Shown: positions 26,071-34,309, counted from the stretch's first letter. The stretch is DNA of 64,000 nucleotides from Pseudonocardia phyllosphaerae (GCF_046546475.1 NZ_JBKGXS010000011.1:62001-126000); one strand, 5' to 3'. Notes: generated by a model not told the origin, from the sequence alone. Translations and numbers: made by a program.

Positions 26071-27095
26071 ACCGGCCCCGGGTCGCCGTCGTCCTCCCCG
26101 CCCTCGACGAGGAGACGACGGTCGGGTCCCTGGTACGCGGGCTGCTGCCCCTGACCCGGGGGCGGGACCCGCTGGTGCACGACGTCGTCGTGCTCGACTC
26201 CGGCAGCACCGATCGGACCGCCGTGCGCGCCGCCGAGGCGGGGGCGCGGGTGCTCTCCAGGGAGGACGCGGTCCCGGACGTCCCGGTGCTCCCGGGCAAG
26301 GGCGAGGCCCTGTGGCGGGCGGTCGTGGCCCTCGGCGCCGACCCGGAACCGCCCGACGTCGTCTGTTTCCTCGACGCCGACCTCGTCGACCCGCATCCGG
26401 ACCTGGTCCCGCGGCTGGTGGGGCCGTTGCTCGGTGATGGTGAGCAGAGCCGCGGCGCGGCTGGTGAGCAGAGCCGCGGCGCGGCTGGTGAGCAGAGCCG
26501 TGGCGGTGGTGAGCAGAGCCGGGGACTCGTTGCGCCGCAGCTGGTCAAGGGCTACCACCGTCGTCCGCTCGGCGGCGACGACGGTCACGAGGGTGGCCGG
26601 GTCACCGAGCTGCTCGCCCGTCCGCTGCTGGCGGCGTTGCGCCCCGAGCTGGGCGGTGTCCGCCAGCCGCTGGGTGGTGAGTTCGCCGCGACGCGCACGC
26701 TGCTCGACCGGCTGCGTTTCGCCACCGGTTACGGCGTCGACATCGGGCTGCTGCTCGACGCCGCGGCGCTGGCCGGTCCAGGTGCGATCGCGCAGGTCGA
26801 CGTCGGGGTGCGCCGGCACCGCAACCGTCCGCTGCGTGAGCTCGCCCAGACCTCCCGTGAGGTGCTCGCGACCGCGCTCGACCGGTGCGGGGTCCCCGAC
26901 TCCGGGGCCGGGCTGACCGCGTTCCTGCCGGCCGACGCCGGGGCGGCCACGGACGACCCCGGCGAGGGTGCCGGTACCGGGACGCACTGGACCAGCGCGA
27001 CGTACCCGTTGCTGCAGGTCGACCGGCCGCCGCCCGGCGAGGTCCGGGACACCGCGCCGGCATGCCCGCAACGGACGGCACGCCGAGCCGGGTGA
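26067..27095 (+). CDS. gpgS: glucosyl-3-phosphoglycerate synthase GpgS
   Basis: 342 residues; GT81 family glycosyltransferase that moves glucose from a nucleotide-glucose to 3-phosphoglycerate, the first step toward methylglucose lipopolysaccharides. Motifs: PALDEETTV near 11-19, DSGSTDRT at 44-51 and metal-binding DADLVDPHPD at 103-112. Between VGPLLGDG and QLVKGYHRRPL, where homologues run on directly, about 27 extra residues contain four GEQSRG units at 125, 133, 141 and 148, each a repeat core read in frame. The synthase core is otherwise complete. GTG start overlaps the LOG gene. Confidence 0.92.
   Translation: MNRPRVAVVLPALDEETTVGSLVRGLLPLTRGRDPLVHDVVVLDSGSTDRTAVRAAEAGARVLSREDAVPDVPVLPGKGEALWRAVVALGADPEPPDVVCFLDADLVDPHPDLVPRLVGPLLGDGEQSRGAAGEQSRGAAGEQSRGGGEQSRGLVAPQLVKGYHRRPLGGDDGHEGGRVTELLARPLLAALRPELGGVRQPLGGEFAATRTLLDRLRFATGYGVDIGLLLDAAALAGPGAIAQVDVGVRRHRNRPLRELAQTSREVLATALDRCGVPDSGAGLTAFLPADAGAATDDPGEGAGTGTHWTSATYPLLQVDRPPPGEVRDTAPACPQRTARRAG
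26439..26519 (+). repeat. four-copy in-frame tandem repeat inside gpgS
   Basis: Exact cores at 26439, 26463, 26487 and 26508; spacings 24, 24 and 21 bp, all multiples of three. The first three units share the following bases CGCGGCGCGGCT. All are on the coding strand. Confidence 0.95.
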
Positions 27096-27147
27096 GACGC
27101 GCCGCCGGGTTCGGTACGGGCGCCGGGGTCCGTGATGAGATGGCGGC

Positions 27148-27501
27148 ATGGGGACCGCGCTCGTGTACGTGCTCGTCCTCGCGGTCGTGGCGGGACTGGT
27201 GTTCGTATTGGCCGCCGCGGTGTTCGGCCGGGGCGAGGAGCTCGCACCCCTCGCGCCGGACGCGACGCCGACCCGGCTGCCGTCCCGCGAGGTCTCGGGC
27301 GCCGACGTGCGCGACCTGCGTTTCCAGCAGGTCGTCCGCGGATACCGCATGACCGAGGTCGACTGGGCGCTCGACCGGCTCGCCGACGAGGTGGACCGGC
27401 TGCGGCTGGAACGACGCGAACTGGCCGAGCGCTCAGCCCGGCTCGAGGCGACGATCGAGCAGTTGCGCAGCGAGGAGGCACCCGGTGACGAGCAGTGGTG
27501 A
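27148..27501 (+). CDS. DivIVA-domain membrane protein (Rv1209-like)
   Basis: 117 residues. One membrane segment (about 5-27), then a DivIVA-type N-terminal motif (GADVRDLRFQQVVRGYRMTEVD) followed by a coiled coil rich in Leu, Glu and Arg. DivIVA-domain proteins mark curved membrane in actinobacterial poles. Same position after gpgS as Rv1209 in M. tuberculosis. It overlaps the following gene by 17 bp. Confidence 0.85.
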   Translation: MGTALVYVLVLAVVAGLVFVLAAAVFGRGEELAPLAPDATPTRLPSREVSGADVRDLRFQQVVRGYRMTEVDWALDRLADEVDRLRLERRELAERSARLEATIEQLRSEEAPGDEQW

Positions 27502-28054
27502 GCAGAGCCGCCGCGGTGGTGAGCAGAGCCGGGACGGCCGGGGTGAGCAGAGCGGATCGGCTGCGGCGCAGGGGAACCGCGTCGAGCTGACCGTCCCCGT
27601 CGATGTCGCGGTGCCGGCCGCGGTGCTGTGGGAGGTCGTCACCGACTGGGCCGGGCAGTCGGCGTGGATGCTCGGCACCCGCGTCGAGGTGACCGCCGGC
27701 GACGGCCGCTCGGTCGGCACCGAGCTCTGTGCGACGACCGGGGTGGGCCCGCTCGCGGTCGCCGACACCATGCGGATCACCGACTGGTCCGAGCCGGCCG
27801 CCGGTGCACCCGGCCGCCGCGAGGTCGTCGTCGTCCACACCGGGAAGGTGGTCCGCGGCGAGGGTGTGTTCGCCGTCGAGGACCTGGGCCCGGACCGCAG
27901 CCGGTTCCTGTGGACCGAGCTGCTCGACCTGCCGTTCGGTCCCGTTGGCCGGCTCGGCTGGCCGCTCGTGCGCCCCGCGTTCCGCGCCGGCGTCGCGCAC
28001 TCACTGCACGCGATGGCCCGCGACACCGAACGGCGTTTCGAGGCCCGCCGGTGA
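27485..28054 (+). CDS. SRPBCC-family protein with repeat-derived N-terminus
   Basis: 189 residues. The SRPBCC (polyketide cyclase/START-like) fold, binding a hydrophobic ligand, covers residues 35-185, with VPAAVLWEVVTDW typical of its first helix. The first 30 residues contain GEQSR, GEQSR and GEQSG (residues 5, 12 and 20) from three in-frame repeat copies. GTG 27485 lies inside the end of the DivIVA gene; an alternative start inside the domain is not apparent, so the repeats probably are translated. Confidence 0.82.
   Translation: MTSSGEQSRRGGEQSRDGRGEQSGSAAAQGNRVELTVPVDVAVPAAVLWEVVTDWAGQSAWMLGTRVEVTAGDGRSVGTELCATTGVGPLAVADTMRITDWSEPAAGAPGRREVVVVHTGKVVRGEGVFAVEDLGPDRSRFLWTELLDLPFGPVGRLGWPLVRPAFRAGVAHSLHAMARDTERRFEARR
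27497..27553 (+). repeat. three in-frame repeats at the start of the SRPBCC gene
   Basis: Exact cores at 27497-27508, 27518-27529 and 27542-27553, spacings 21 and 24 bp, coding strand. The first also overlaps the end of the DivIVA gene, whose TGA stop (27499-27501) comes from the repeat's own GTGAGC. Confidence 0.93.
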
Positions 28055-28088
28055 CCCGTCCGGGACGGTCGGCACCCCGCTGCGTCGG

Positions 28089-28147
28089 GGTGAGCAGAGC
28101 AAGGGGAGGGTCGCTGACCTGGGGTGATGCGTGGAGGTGAGCAGAGC
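28089..28147 (+). repeat. two GGTGAGCAGAGC copies at the tagA start
   Basis: Exact cores at 28089-28100 and 28136-28147. The second has the full flanks GGGGTGATGCGTGGA and AAAGCG, and its GTG codons (28131 or 28137) are the only plausible starts for tagA. Confidence 0.9.
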
Positions 28148-28847
28148 AAAGCGCGGAGACGCGCCCGGCCCCGCCTGGGGCGCCGAACCCGGCCGGGGCA
28201 CAGAACCCGGCCGGGGCACAGAACCCGGCCCCGACGCCGCCCCCGCACCGAGCGGCGAACCCGCCGCTGACCCCGCCGTCGGCCGCTGCGACTGGGCGCT
28301 GTCGGCTCCGGACTACATCGCCTACCACGACGACGAGTGGGGCCACCCCGTCCACGGCACGGCGGCCTGGTTCGAGCGGATCACGCTCGAGGGCTTCCAG
28401 TCCGGGCTGTCCTGGATCGTCGTGCTCCGTAAGCGTCCCGCGTTCCGCGAGGTCTTCGGTGGTTTCGACCCGGAGACCGTCGCCCGTTTCGGCGACGACG
28501 ACGTCGCCCGCCTGCTCGCCGACGCCCGCATCGTCCGCAACCGGCAGAAGATCGAGGCCGCCGTCGCGAACGCGCGCGCCGTGCTCGATCTCGCCGACGC
28601 CGGAGAGGACCTCGGCGGTTTCCTCGCCTCCTACGCCCCCGACCCCGCGTCGCATCCGCGCCCGCAGCGGATCGAGGACGTCCCGGGATTCACACCGGAG
28701 TCCACGGCGCTGTCGAAGGCGCTCAAGAAGCGCGGCTTCCGGTTCGTCGGGCCGACCACCTGCTACGCGCTCATGCAGGCGACCGGACTCGTCGACGATC
28801 ACGTCGCCTACTGCTGGCGCGCCGCCGCAACCACCGGTCCGCGCTGA
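28131..28847 (+). CDS. tagA: DNA-3-methyladenine glycosylase I
   Basis: 238 residues; removes 3-methyladenine from alkylated DNA to start base-excision repair. Motifs of the Tag family: CDWALSAPDYIAYHDDEWG (zinc Cys and substrate pocket), LEGFQSGLSW, and a late FVGPTTCYALMQATGLVDDH. About 50 extra residues precede the domain. They begin EVSRAKRG, encoded by the repeat core, and continue with a tandem of the 18-bp unit encoding GTEPGR. GTG 28131 and 28137 are the only in-frame starts before the domain, both inside the repeat. Same order (after an SRPBCC gene) as neighbours of Rv1210. Confidence 0.9.
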   Translation: MEVSRAKRGDAPGPAWGAEPGRGTEPGRGTEPGPDAAPAPSGEPAADPAVGRCDWALSAPDYIAYHDDEWGHPVHGTAAWFERITLEGFQSGLSWIVVLRKRPAFREVFGGFDPETVARFGDDDVARLLADARIVRNRQKIEAAVANARAVLDLADAGEDLGGFLASYAPDPASHPRPQRIEDVPGFTPESTALSKALKKRGFRFVGPTTCYALMQATGLVDDHVAYCWRAAATTGPR

Positions 28848-29006
28848 GCCGAGCCGGCGCTGAGCCGGCGCCCGCGAGGGGCACCGCACCCACCGTCCGA
28901 ACGCGAGGGCTGATCGCCAACCGGGCTGCACGGTCACCGGACCGTCGTCACCGCGCTGCGCTGCGTGAACGACACGCCGGTCGTGCCCACCTCGTGATCG
29001 CCTCGG

Positions 29007-29037
29007 TTGCACCGCGACAACGATGATGGGGGACAAT
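29007..29037 (+). promoter_or_regulatory. possible promoter of the DUF3117 gene
   Basis: TTGCAC (29007-29012) and GACAAT (29032-29037) resemble -35 and -10 elements but are 19 bp apart, longer than ideal. Confidence 0.3.
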
Positions 29038-29114
29038 GGGCACACCGCGGCCGGCGCAGAGCCCCGAGCGCGCCCGCGCGGACCGACAGTGTGGATGTTG
29101 ACGGAGGACGACGA

Positions 29115-29282
29115 ATGGCCGCGATGAAGCCCCGCACCGGCGACGGGCCCATGGAAGTCACCAAGGAGGGCCGGGGCATCGTGATGCGCGTCCCGCTCGA
29201 GGGCGGTGGCCGCCTGGTCGTCGAGATGACCCCCGACGAGGCCGAGAACCTCAGCGAGGCCCTCAAGGGCACCGTCGGCTGA
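29115..29282 (+). CDS. DUF3117 protein (Rv1211-like)
   Basis: 55 residues, near-invariant in actinobacteria: MAAMKPRTGDGPMEVTKEG at the start and an E-x-L-x-x-A-L-K ending. Function unknown; the conservation and high expression-type codon use point to a housekeeping role. ATG 29115 sits 6 nt after GGAGGA. Same location as Rv1211, just before glgM. Confidence 0.93.
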   Translation: MAAMKPRTGDGPMEVTKEGRGIVMRVPLEGGGRLVVEMTPDEAENLSEALKGTVG

Positions 29283-29293
29283 CAACCCTGCCG

Positions 29294-29331
29294 CATCCGG
29301 GCCCCGGCGTGGCGACGCCGGGGCCCGGATG
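29294..29331. terminator. perfect 17-bp hairpin between DUF3117 and glgM
   Basis: Arms 29294-29310 and 29315-29331 are perfectly complementary with loop GGCG. It lies between two convergent genes and can serve both. Confidence 0.75.
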
Positions 29332-29338
29332 AGCGTCG

Positions 29339-30502
29339 TCAGGTCACGCTGTCGTAGACCTCGAGGGTCCGTCGCGCCATCTCGGCCCAGGCGAAGTCCT
29401 CGACCGCCCGCTCCCGCCCGCGCTCGCCCATCCGGGCCGCCCGTGCCGGGTCGCCGACCAGCTCGTTGACCTTCGCCGCGATCCCGGCCTCGAAGGCCCG
29501 GGTGTCGGCGGCGTCGTAGTGCACGAGCAGGCCGGTGTCACCGTCGGCGACGACCTCCGGGATCCCGCCGACGTCGGAGGCGACGACCGCGGTCCCGCAC
29601 GCCATCGCCTCCAGGTTCACGATCCCCAGCGGCTCGTACACCGACGGGCACACGAACACCGTCGCCGCGGAGAGCAGCTGCCGGACCTCGGTGGTCTTGA
29701 GCATCCGCTGGATCCAGACCACGCCGCCGCGCGACTCGGACAGCTCGGCCACCGCGCGCTCGGTCTCCGCGGCGATCTCCGGGGTGTCCGGGGCGCCCGC
29801 GCACAGCACGATCTGTGCGGCCGGGTCGATCTCGTGCGCCGCGGCCACCAGGTGCCCGACGCCCTTCTGCCGGGTGATCCGCCCGACGAACACCACCAGC
29901 GGCCGGTCCGGGTCGATCCCGTTCTCGGCCAGCACCTCGCGGTCGGGGTCCGGGGCGTAGAACTCGGTGTCGATCCCGTTGTGCACCACGTGCACCAGGT
30001 CCGGATCGATCGACGGGTACGCGGCCAGCACGTCGCGGCGCATCCCCTCGGAGACGGCGATGACGGCGTCCGCGGCCTCGTAGGCGGTCCGCTCCACCCA
30101 CGACGACAGCCGGTATCCGCCGCCGAGCTGCTCGGCCTTCCACGGCCGCAGCGGCTCCAGCGAGTGCGCGGTCACCACGTGCGGGCGGCCGTGCAGCAGG
30201 CCGCCGATGTGGCCGGCCATGTTGGCGTACCAGGTGTGGGAGTGCAGGACGTCGCAGCGCTCCAGCTCCGCGGCCATCGACAGGTCGACGCCGAGCGTGG
30301 TCAGAGCCGCGTTCGCGCCGTCGGGCAGCGGCGGTGCCGAGTGCGCCCGGGCGTCCGGCGGGGCCGGGATGCCGGGTTCGGCGAAGCAGTGCACGTCGAC
30401 GTCCACGAGCTCCCGCAACGCGGGGACGAGGTGTCCGACATGGACTCCGGCGCCGCCGTAGACGGCGGGTGGATATTCACGGGTGAGGATGCCGACGCGC
30501 AC
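29339..30502 (-). CDS. glgM: alpha-glucan synthase (GlgM type, GT4/GT5-like)
   Basis: 387 residues; actinobacterial glycogen-synthase family (TIGR02149). In mycobacteria the homologue Rv1212c uses ADP-glucose and glucose-1-phosphate to make maltose-1-phosphate for the GlgE pathway; a direct glucan-extending role is the alternative. Visible: EYPPAVYGGAGVHV at the N-terminus, HSHTWYANMAGH, VFVGRITRQKGV and the nucleotide-sugar site SVYEPLGIVNLEAMACGTAVV. GTG 30502 is the start of the conserved RVGILTREYPP segment. Divergent from glgC, with a shared 176-bp gap. Confidence 0.9.
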   Translation of the reverse strand: MRVGILTREYPPAVYGGAGVHVGHLVPALRELVDVDVHCFAEPGIPAPPDARAHSAPPLPDGANAALTTLGVDLSMAAELERCDVLHSHTWYANMAGHIGGLLHGRPHVVTAHSLEPLRPWKAEQLGGGYRLSSWVERTAYEAADAVIAVSEGMRRDVLAAYPSIDPDLVHVVHNGIDTEFYAPDPDREVLAENGIDPDRPLVVFVGRITRQKGVGHLVAAAHEIDPAAQIVLCAGAPDTPEIAAETERAVAELSESRGGVVWIQRMLKTTEVRQLLSAATVFVCPSVYEPLGIVNLEAMACGTAVVASDVGGIPEVVADGDTGLLVHYDAADTRAFEAGIAAKVNELVGDPARAARMGERGRERAVEDFAWAEMARRTLEVYDSVT

Positions 30503-30664
30503 GGATCGGGACCGTACGGGATGCGGACCCGATCGGGGTACCGCGCCGCGGGTCCGCATCGCGGACGTCGGTCCGGACCCGGCCGGGTCGCCCGGCGGAC
30601 GGCCGGGAACACGCCCGGGCGCACACGCTTCCCGCGAGCGCTGGCCCCTGCCCGGAACGGGCAT

Positions 30665-30670
30665 TAGGGT
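30665..30670 (+). promoter_or_regulatory. -10 element of glgC, probably leaderless
   Basis: TAGGGT ends 8 nt before the ATG, and there is no purine-rich ribosome binding site between them. Confidence 0.55.
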
Positions 30671-30678
30671 CTCGTCAC

Positions 30679-31914
30679 ATGCGAGCGACGTCGTCGGGCC
30701 GGCTGCCGGGCAAGGTGCTGGGAATCGTGTTGGCCGGCGGCGAGGGCAAGCGGCTGTGGCCGCTGACCGCCGACCGTGCCAAGCCCGCCGTTCCGTTCGG
30801 CGGCAACTACAGGCTGATCGACTTCGTGCTGTCGAACCTGGTCAACGCGGGTATGGACCGGCTGTGCGTGCTGACCCAGTACAAGTCGCACTCGCTGGAT
30901 CGGCACATCTCGACGACGTGGCGGCTGTCCTCGGTTCTCGACCAGTACATCACCACGGTGCCGGCGCAGCAGCGCCTCGGCCGCCGCTGGTACACCGGCT
31001 CGGCGGACGCGATCTACCAGAGCCTGAACCTGGTCTACGACGACGAGCCCGACTACATCGCCGTCTTCGGTGCCGACCACGTGTACCGGATGGACCCGGC
31101 GCAGATGATCGCCCAGCACGCCGAGTCCGGCGCGGGCGTCACCGTCGCCGGGATCCGGGTGCCGCGGGCCGAGGCGAAGGCCTTCGGCTGCATCGCCTCC
31201 GACGAGACCGGGCTGATCACCGAGTTCCTCGAGAAGCCGTCGGACCCGCCGCACGTGCCCGGTGACCCGGACGTCACGTTCGCCTCGATGGGCAACTACG
31301 TGTTCTCCACCGACGTCCTGCTGGACGCGCTGCGCGCCGACGCCTCCAACGCCGACTCCGACCACGACATGGGCGGCGACATCATCCCGGCACTGGTCGG
31401 GCGGGGTGAGGCGCACGTCTACGACTTCGCCGACAACATCGTCCCCGGTGCCACCGAGCGCGACGCCGGCTACTGGCGCGACGTCGGGACGATCGACGCC
31501 TACTACGACGCCCACGCCGACCTCGTGTCGGTGCACCCGGTGTTCAACCTCTACAACCAGCGCTGGCCGATCCGCACCGGGACGCCCGCGCTGCCGCCGG
31601 CGAAGTTCGTCGAGGGCGGTATCGCGCAGGACTCCATCGTCGGCGCCGGCACGATCATCTCCGGGGCGATCGTGCGCCGGTCGGTGATCAGCCCGAACGT
31701 CAGCGTGCAGGGCGGCGCGGAGGTCTCGGACTCGGTCGTGCTGCCCGGCGCCCGGATCGGCCGCGGCGCGGTCGTGCGGCGCGCGATCCTGGACAAGAAC
31801 GTCGTCGTGCCCGACGGCGCGCTGATCGGGGTCGACCTGAACCAGGACCGGGCGCGCTACACCGTGTCCAACGGCGGCGTCGTCGTACTGGGCAAGGGTG
31901 TCACCGCGGAGTAG
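30679..31914 (+). CDS. glgC: glucose-1-phosphate adenylyltransferase GlgC
   Basis: 411 residues. Makes ADP-glucose from ATP and glucose-1-phosphate, the donor for glycogen and for GlgM. Motifs: LAGGEGKRLWPLTADRAKP near 20-38, FGGNYRLIDFVLSNL, GTADAIYQ-like SADAIYQSL, the ADP-glucose site FGADHVYRMDP, and a C-terminal beta-helix. The stop codon TAG shares its G with the first of five tandem repeats. Confidence 0.96.
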   Translation: MRATSSGRLPGKVLGIVLAGGEGKRLWPLTADRAKPAVPFGGNYRLIDFVLSNLVNAGMDRLCVLTQYKSHSLDRHISTTWRLSSVLDQYITTVPAQQRLGRRWYTGSADAIYQSLNLVYDDEPDYIAVFGADHVYRMDPAQMIAQHAESGAGVTVAGIRVPRAEAKAFGCIASDETGLITEFLEKPSDPPHVPGDPDVTFASMGNYVFSTDVLLDALRADASNADSDHDMGGDIIPALVGRGEAHVYDFADNIVPGATERDAGYWRDVGTIDAYYDAHADLVSVHPVFNLYNQRWPIRTGTPALPPAKFVEGGIAQDSIVGAGTIISGAIVRRSVISPNVSVQGGAEVSDSVVLPGARIGRGAVVRRAILDKNVVVPDGALIGVDLNQDRARYTVSNGGVVVLGKGVTAE

Positions 31915-32021
31915 GTGAGCAGAGCCGCACGGCCACAGGTGAGCAGAGCCGTGCGGGCGTAGGTGAGCAGAGCCGTGCGGGCGTAGGTGAGCAGAGCCGC
32001 GGGGCGGTAGGTGAGCAGAGC
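31914..32021 (+). repeat. five-copy 24-bp tandem repeat after glgC
   Basis: Exact cores start at 31914, 31938, 31962, 31986 and 32010, a perfect 24-bp period. The spacer parts are similar but not identical (CGTGCGGGCGTA-like). The array occupies most of the 148-bp gap between the convergent glgC and methyltransferase genes. Confidence 0.95.
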
Positions 32022-32062
32022 CGAGCGGCGCCGCTCCAGCCTCGTGACCAGCCGATTCGCGG

Positions 32063-32695
32063 TCACCGCCGGACGGCGCAGAGCATCCCGTCGGCGACCG
32101 GCAGCAGCGCGGACAGCAGTCGTTCGTCGTCGCGCACCAGCTCCGCGGTCTCCCGCAGTGCCGCGGTGCCCGGCCCGTCGGCGGAGCCGTCGCCGGCGAT
32201 GCGCCCGCCGTCGAGCACCCCTTCCAGGATCAGCACGCCGCCGGGGCGGAGCAGCCGGATCGCCTCGGCGAGGTAACCGGGGTACTCGCCGGGGATCGCG
32301 TCGGCGACGACGAGGTCGTAGCCGCCGTCGGTGAGCCGCGGCAGCACCTCCAGCGCCATCCCGTTGATCAGGCGCAGCCGCCCGGGGCCGTAACCGGCCT
32401 CCATGAACGTCCGACGCGCCGAGCGCTGCAGCTCGGGGTCGACGTCGATCGTGGTCAGGACGCCGTCCCGGGCCATGCCGCGCAACAGGTACAGCCCGCT
32501 GACCCCGGAGCCGGTCCCGATCTCCACGACGGCCCGGGCGGCGATCGTCGCGGCCAGTACCGACAGGGTCGCGCCACCGGCGGGGGTGATCGGATGGGCC
32601 CCCGCCGCGTCGCCGGCCGCGCGTGCGCGTCCCAGCACCTCGTCCTCGACGAGGTAGGTCTCGGCGTACGCGCCGGCGCCCGCGGGAGTCGTCAT
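32063..32695 (-). CDS. O-methyltransferase (Rv1220c-like)
   Basis: 210 residues. Class I SAM-dependent methyltransferase of the catechol O-methyltransferase type (PF01596): VEIGTGSGVSGLYLLRGM is the SAM loop near 54-71, DVDPELQ binds the SAM ribose near 82-88, and DLVVADAIPGEYP carries the metal-binding Asp. Substrate unknown. ATG 32695 follows a TAATCT -10 by 6 nt. Same position before sigE as Rv1220c. Confidence 0.9.
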   Translation of the reverse strand: MTTPAGAGAYAETYLVEDEVLGRARAAGDAAGAHPITPAGGATLSVLAATIAARAVVEIGTGSGVSGLYLLRGMARDGVLTTIDVDPELQRSARRTFMEAGYGPGRLRLINGMALEVLPRLTDGGYDLVVADAIPGEYPGYLAEAIRLLRPGGVLILEGVLDGGRIAGDGSADGPGTAALRETAELVRDDERLLSALLPVADGMLCAVRR

Positions 32696-32701
32696 GGACC
32701 A

Positions 32702-32707
32702 AGATTA
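32702..32707 (-). promoter_or_regulatory. -10 element of the O-methyltransferase gene, leaderless
   Basis: On the minus strand TAATCT ends 6 nt before the ATG at 32695; no ribosome binding site. Confidence 0.5.
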
Positions 32708-32835
32708 ACGGGACGAGTATTCACAGAGTTCTCTCAGATGCGTTTCACACGGTACTCATCGGGCGAGTGCACTCTCTAGTGCGACAACGATCCGCGGAGA
32801 CACCCCCGCGGCCGCAGTGGAGGTGCCCTACCGCG

Positions 32836-33435
32836 ATGCCGGCCAACGACTGGACCCCGCCCAGCTGGGACGAGGTCGTCCGTGAGCACGCCGACCGGGT
32901 CTACCGGCTGGCCTTCCGGCTGTCGGGGAACCAGCACGACGCCGAGGACCTGACCCAGGAGACGTTCATCCGGGTGTTCCGGTCCCTCGCCAACTACACC
33001 CCCGGCACGTTCGAGGGCTGGCTGCACCGGATCACCACGAACCTGTTCCTGGACATGGTGCGCCGCCGCGCCCGGCTCCGGATGGAGGGTCTGCCCGACG
33101 ACACCGAGCGGCTCCCCGGCGGCGGTCCCGAGCCCGAGACCGTGTTCGCGATCAACCACCTCGACCCGCACCTGCAGGCCGCGCTCGACGAGCTGCCGCC
33201 GGACTTCCGCGTCGCGGTCGTCCTGTGCGACGTCGAGGGACTGTCCTACGAGGAGATCGGCGCGACGCTCGGGGTGAAGCTGGGCACCGTGCGCAGCCGG
33301 ATCCACCGCGGCCGGACCGCGCTGCGCGCGTCGCTGGAGCGCCACCGCGCCGCCGCCGACGCCGCGGACGCCGCCGGCCCCGCCGAGGAGGCGGTGGCAC
33401 GGCGGAGCACCCCGGTGGCAGAGTTGATCCCGTGA
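32836..33435 (+). CDS. sigE: ECF sigma factor SigE
   Basis: 199 residues. Region 2 (ADRVYRLAFRLSGNQHDAEDLTQETFIRVFRSL) covers about 15-48 and region 4 (LPPDFRVAVVLCDVEGLSYEEIGATLGVKLGTVRSRIHRG) about 120-160. It directs RNA polymerase to envelope-stress genes. ATG 32836 follows GGAGGTG by 10 nt; mycobacterial SigE has a longer N-terminus, so an upstream start cannot be excluded. Overlaps rseA by 4 bp. Confidence 0.92.
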   Translation: MPANDWTPPSWDEVVREHADRVYRLAFRLSGNQHDAEDLTQETFIRVFRSLANYTPGTFEGWLHRITTNLFLDMVRRRARLRMEGLPDDTERLPGGGPEPETVFAINHLDPHLQAALDELPPDFRVAVVLCDVEGLSYEEIGATLGVKLGTVRSRIHRGRTALRASLERHRAAADAADAAGPAEEAVARRSTPVAELIP

Positions 33436-34139
33436 GCGATCGACGCCGCTTCCAGGTCGTGCCCCCGGACTGGGGGCAGGACCACCTCACCCTCGAGGCG
33501 GTCGTGGCCTACGTCGACGGCGAGCTCGCCGCGGGCCCGCACGACCGCGCGGTTCGGCATCTCGACACCTGCCCGGAGTGCGCGAACGAGGTCACCGCGC
33601 AGCGCCGGGCCCGTTCCGCGCTACGCGGTGCCGACGCGCCCACGCTGCCGCCGTCACTGCTCTCGGCGCTGCACTCGATCCCGCAGGACACCGAGCTGCC
33701 CGGACTCCCGGCAGGCCTCGCGCTGACCGGCTCCGGCGAGCTCGTGGCCGTCCTGCGTCCCGAGGGCGTCCCGCAGCGCGGGTCCCGCCGCTCGCGCCGG
33801 GTCAAGCTCGGCACCGGCGCCGCGGTGTCCGGGCTGGCGCTCGGCGCGCTCGCGTTCGGGTTGCCCGCCGCGACCGGATCCGGGCCCGCCGCACCGGGCG
33901 CGCCGGGACCGGCCTCGGCGACGCCCGCGGTCGCCCGCCTGTCGGTCAACCCGGTTCAGCCGGGACGGGCCCGGCCGGGCGCAGCGCCGTCGTCGAACGC
34001 GGTGGCGCCCGGGAGCACGGTGGCCGGTGCGACGACCGGGGCCCCGCCCGCCGGTGGCACCGGCTCCGGTACGGCCTCGGACGCCCCGTTCGTTCCGGGC
34101 TCGGGCGCGGTTCGCGACGCCGGGCTCCCGCCGCGCTAG
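33432..34139 (+). CDS. rseA: zinc anti-sigma factor RseA
   Basis: 235 residues. Zinc-binding anti-sigma motif HLDTCPEC at about 43-50 (His43, Cys47, Cys50) holds SigE; one membrane segment at about 126-148 follows, then a low-complexity Pro/Gly/Ala exterior tail. In mycobacteria RseA is released by phosphorylation or proteolysis; no kinase site is claimed here. GTG 33432 overlaps the sigE stop by 4 bp. Confidence 0.9.
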   Translation: MSDRRRFQVVPPDWGQDHLTLEAVVAYVDGELAAGPHDRAVRHLDTCPECANEVTAQRRARSALRGADAPTLPPSLLSALHSIPQDTELPGLPAGLALTGSGELVAVLRPEGVPQRGSRRSRRVKLGTGAAVSGLALGALAFGLPAATGSGPAAPGAPGPASATPAVARLSVNPVQPGRARPGAAPSSNAVAPGSTVAGATTGAPPAGGTGSGTASDAPFVPGSGAVRDAGLPPR

Positions 34140-34309
34140 TCCCCGCCGGTCCCGGTGCCGGTCGGGGCACCCGGTCGTGATCGTCGGGCGTGGTGCCGGA
34201 GTGTTTCCGTGACAGGGACTTCACCGCCCGCCCGGCAGTCTGGGCGGGTGGTGTGCCCGATCGTGTCCCGAGCCGTGCCCGGCCCGACGCCGACGACCCC
34301 GGGGCGTCG

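Noticed and set aside
31914..32021. Possible CRISPR array (five units, 24-bp period)
   Set aside because: The conserved part is only 12 bases, the spacers are similar to each other rather than unique, and no cas genes are present.
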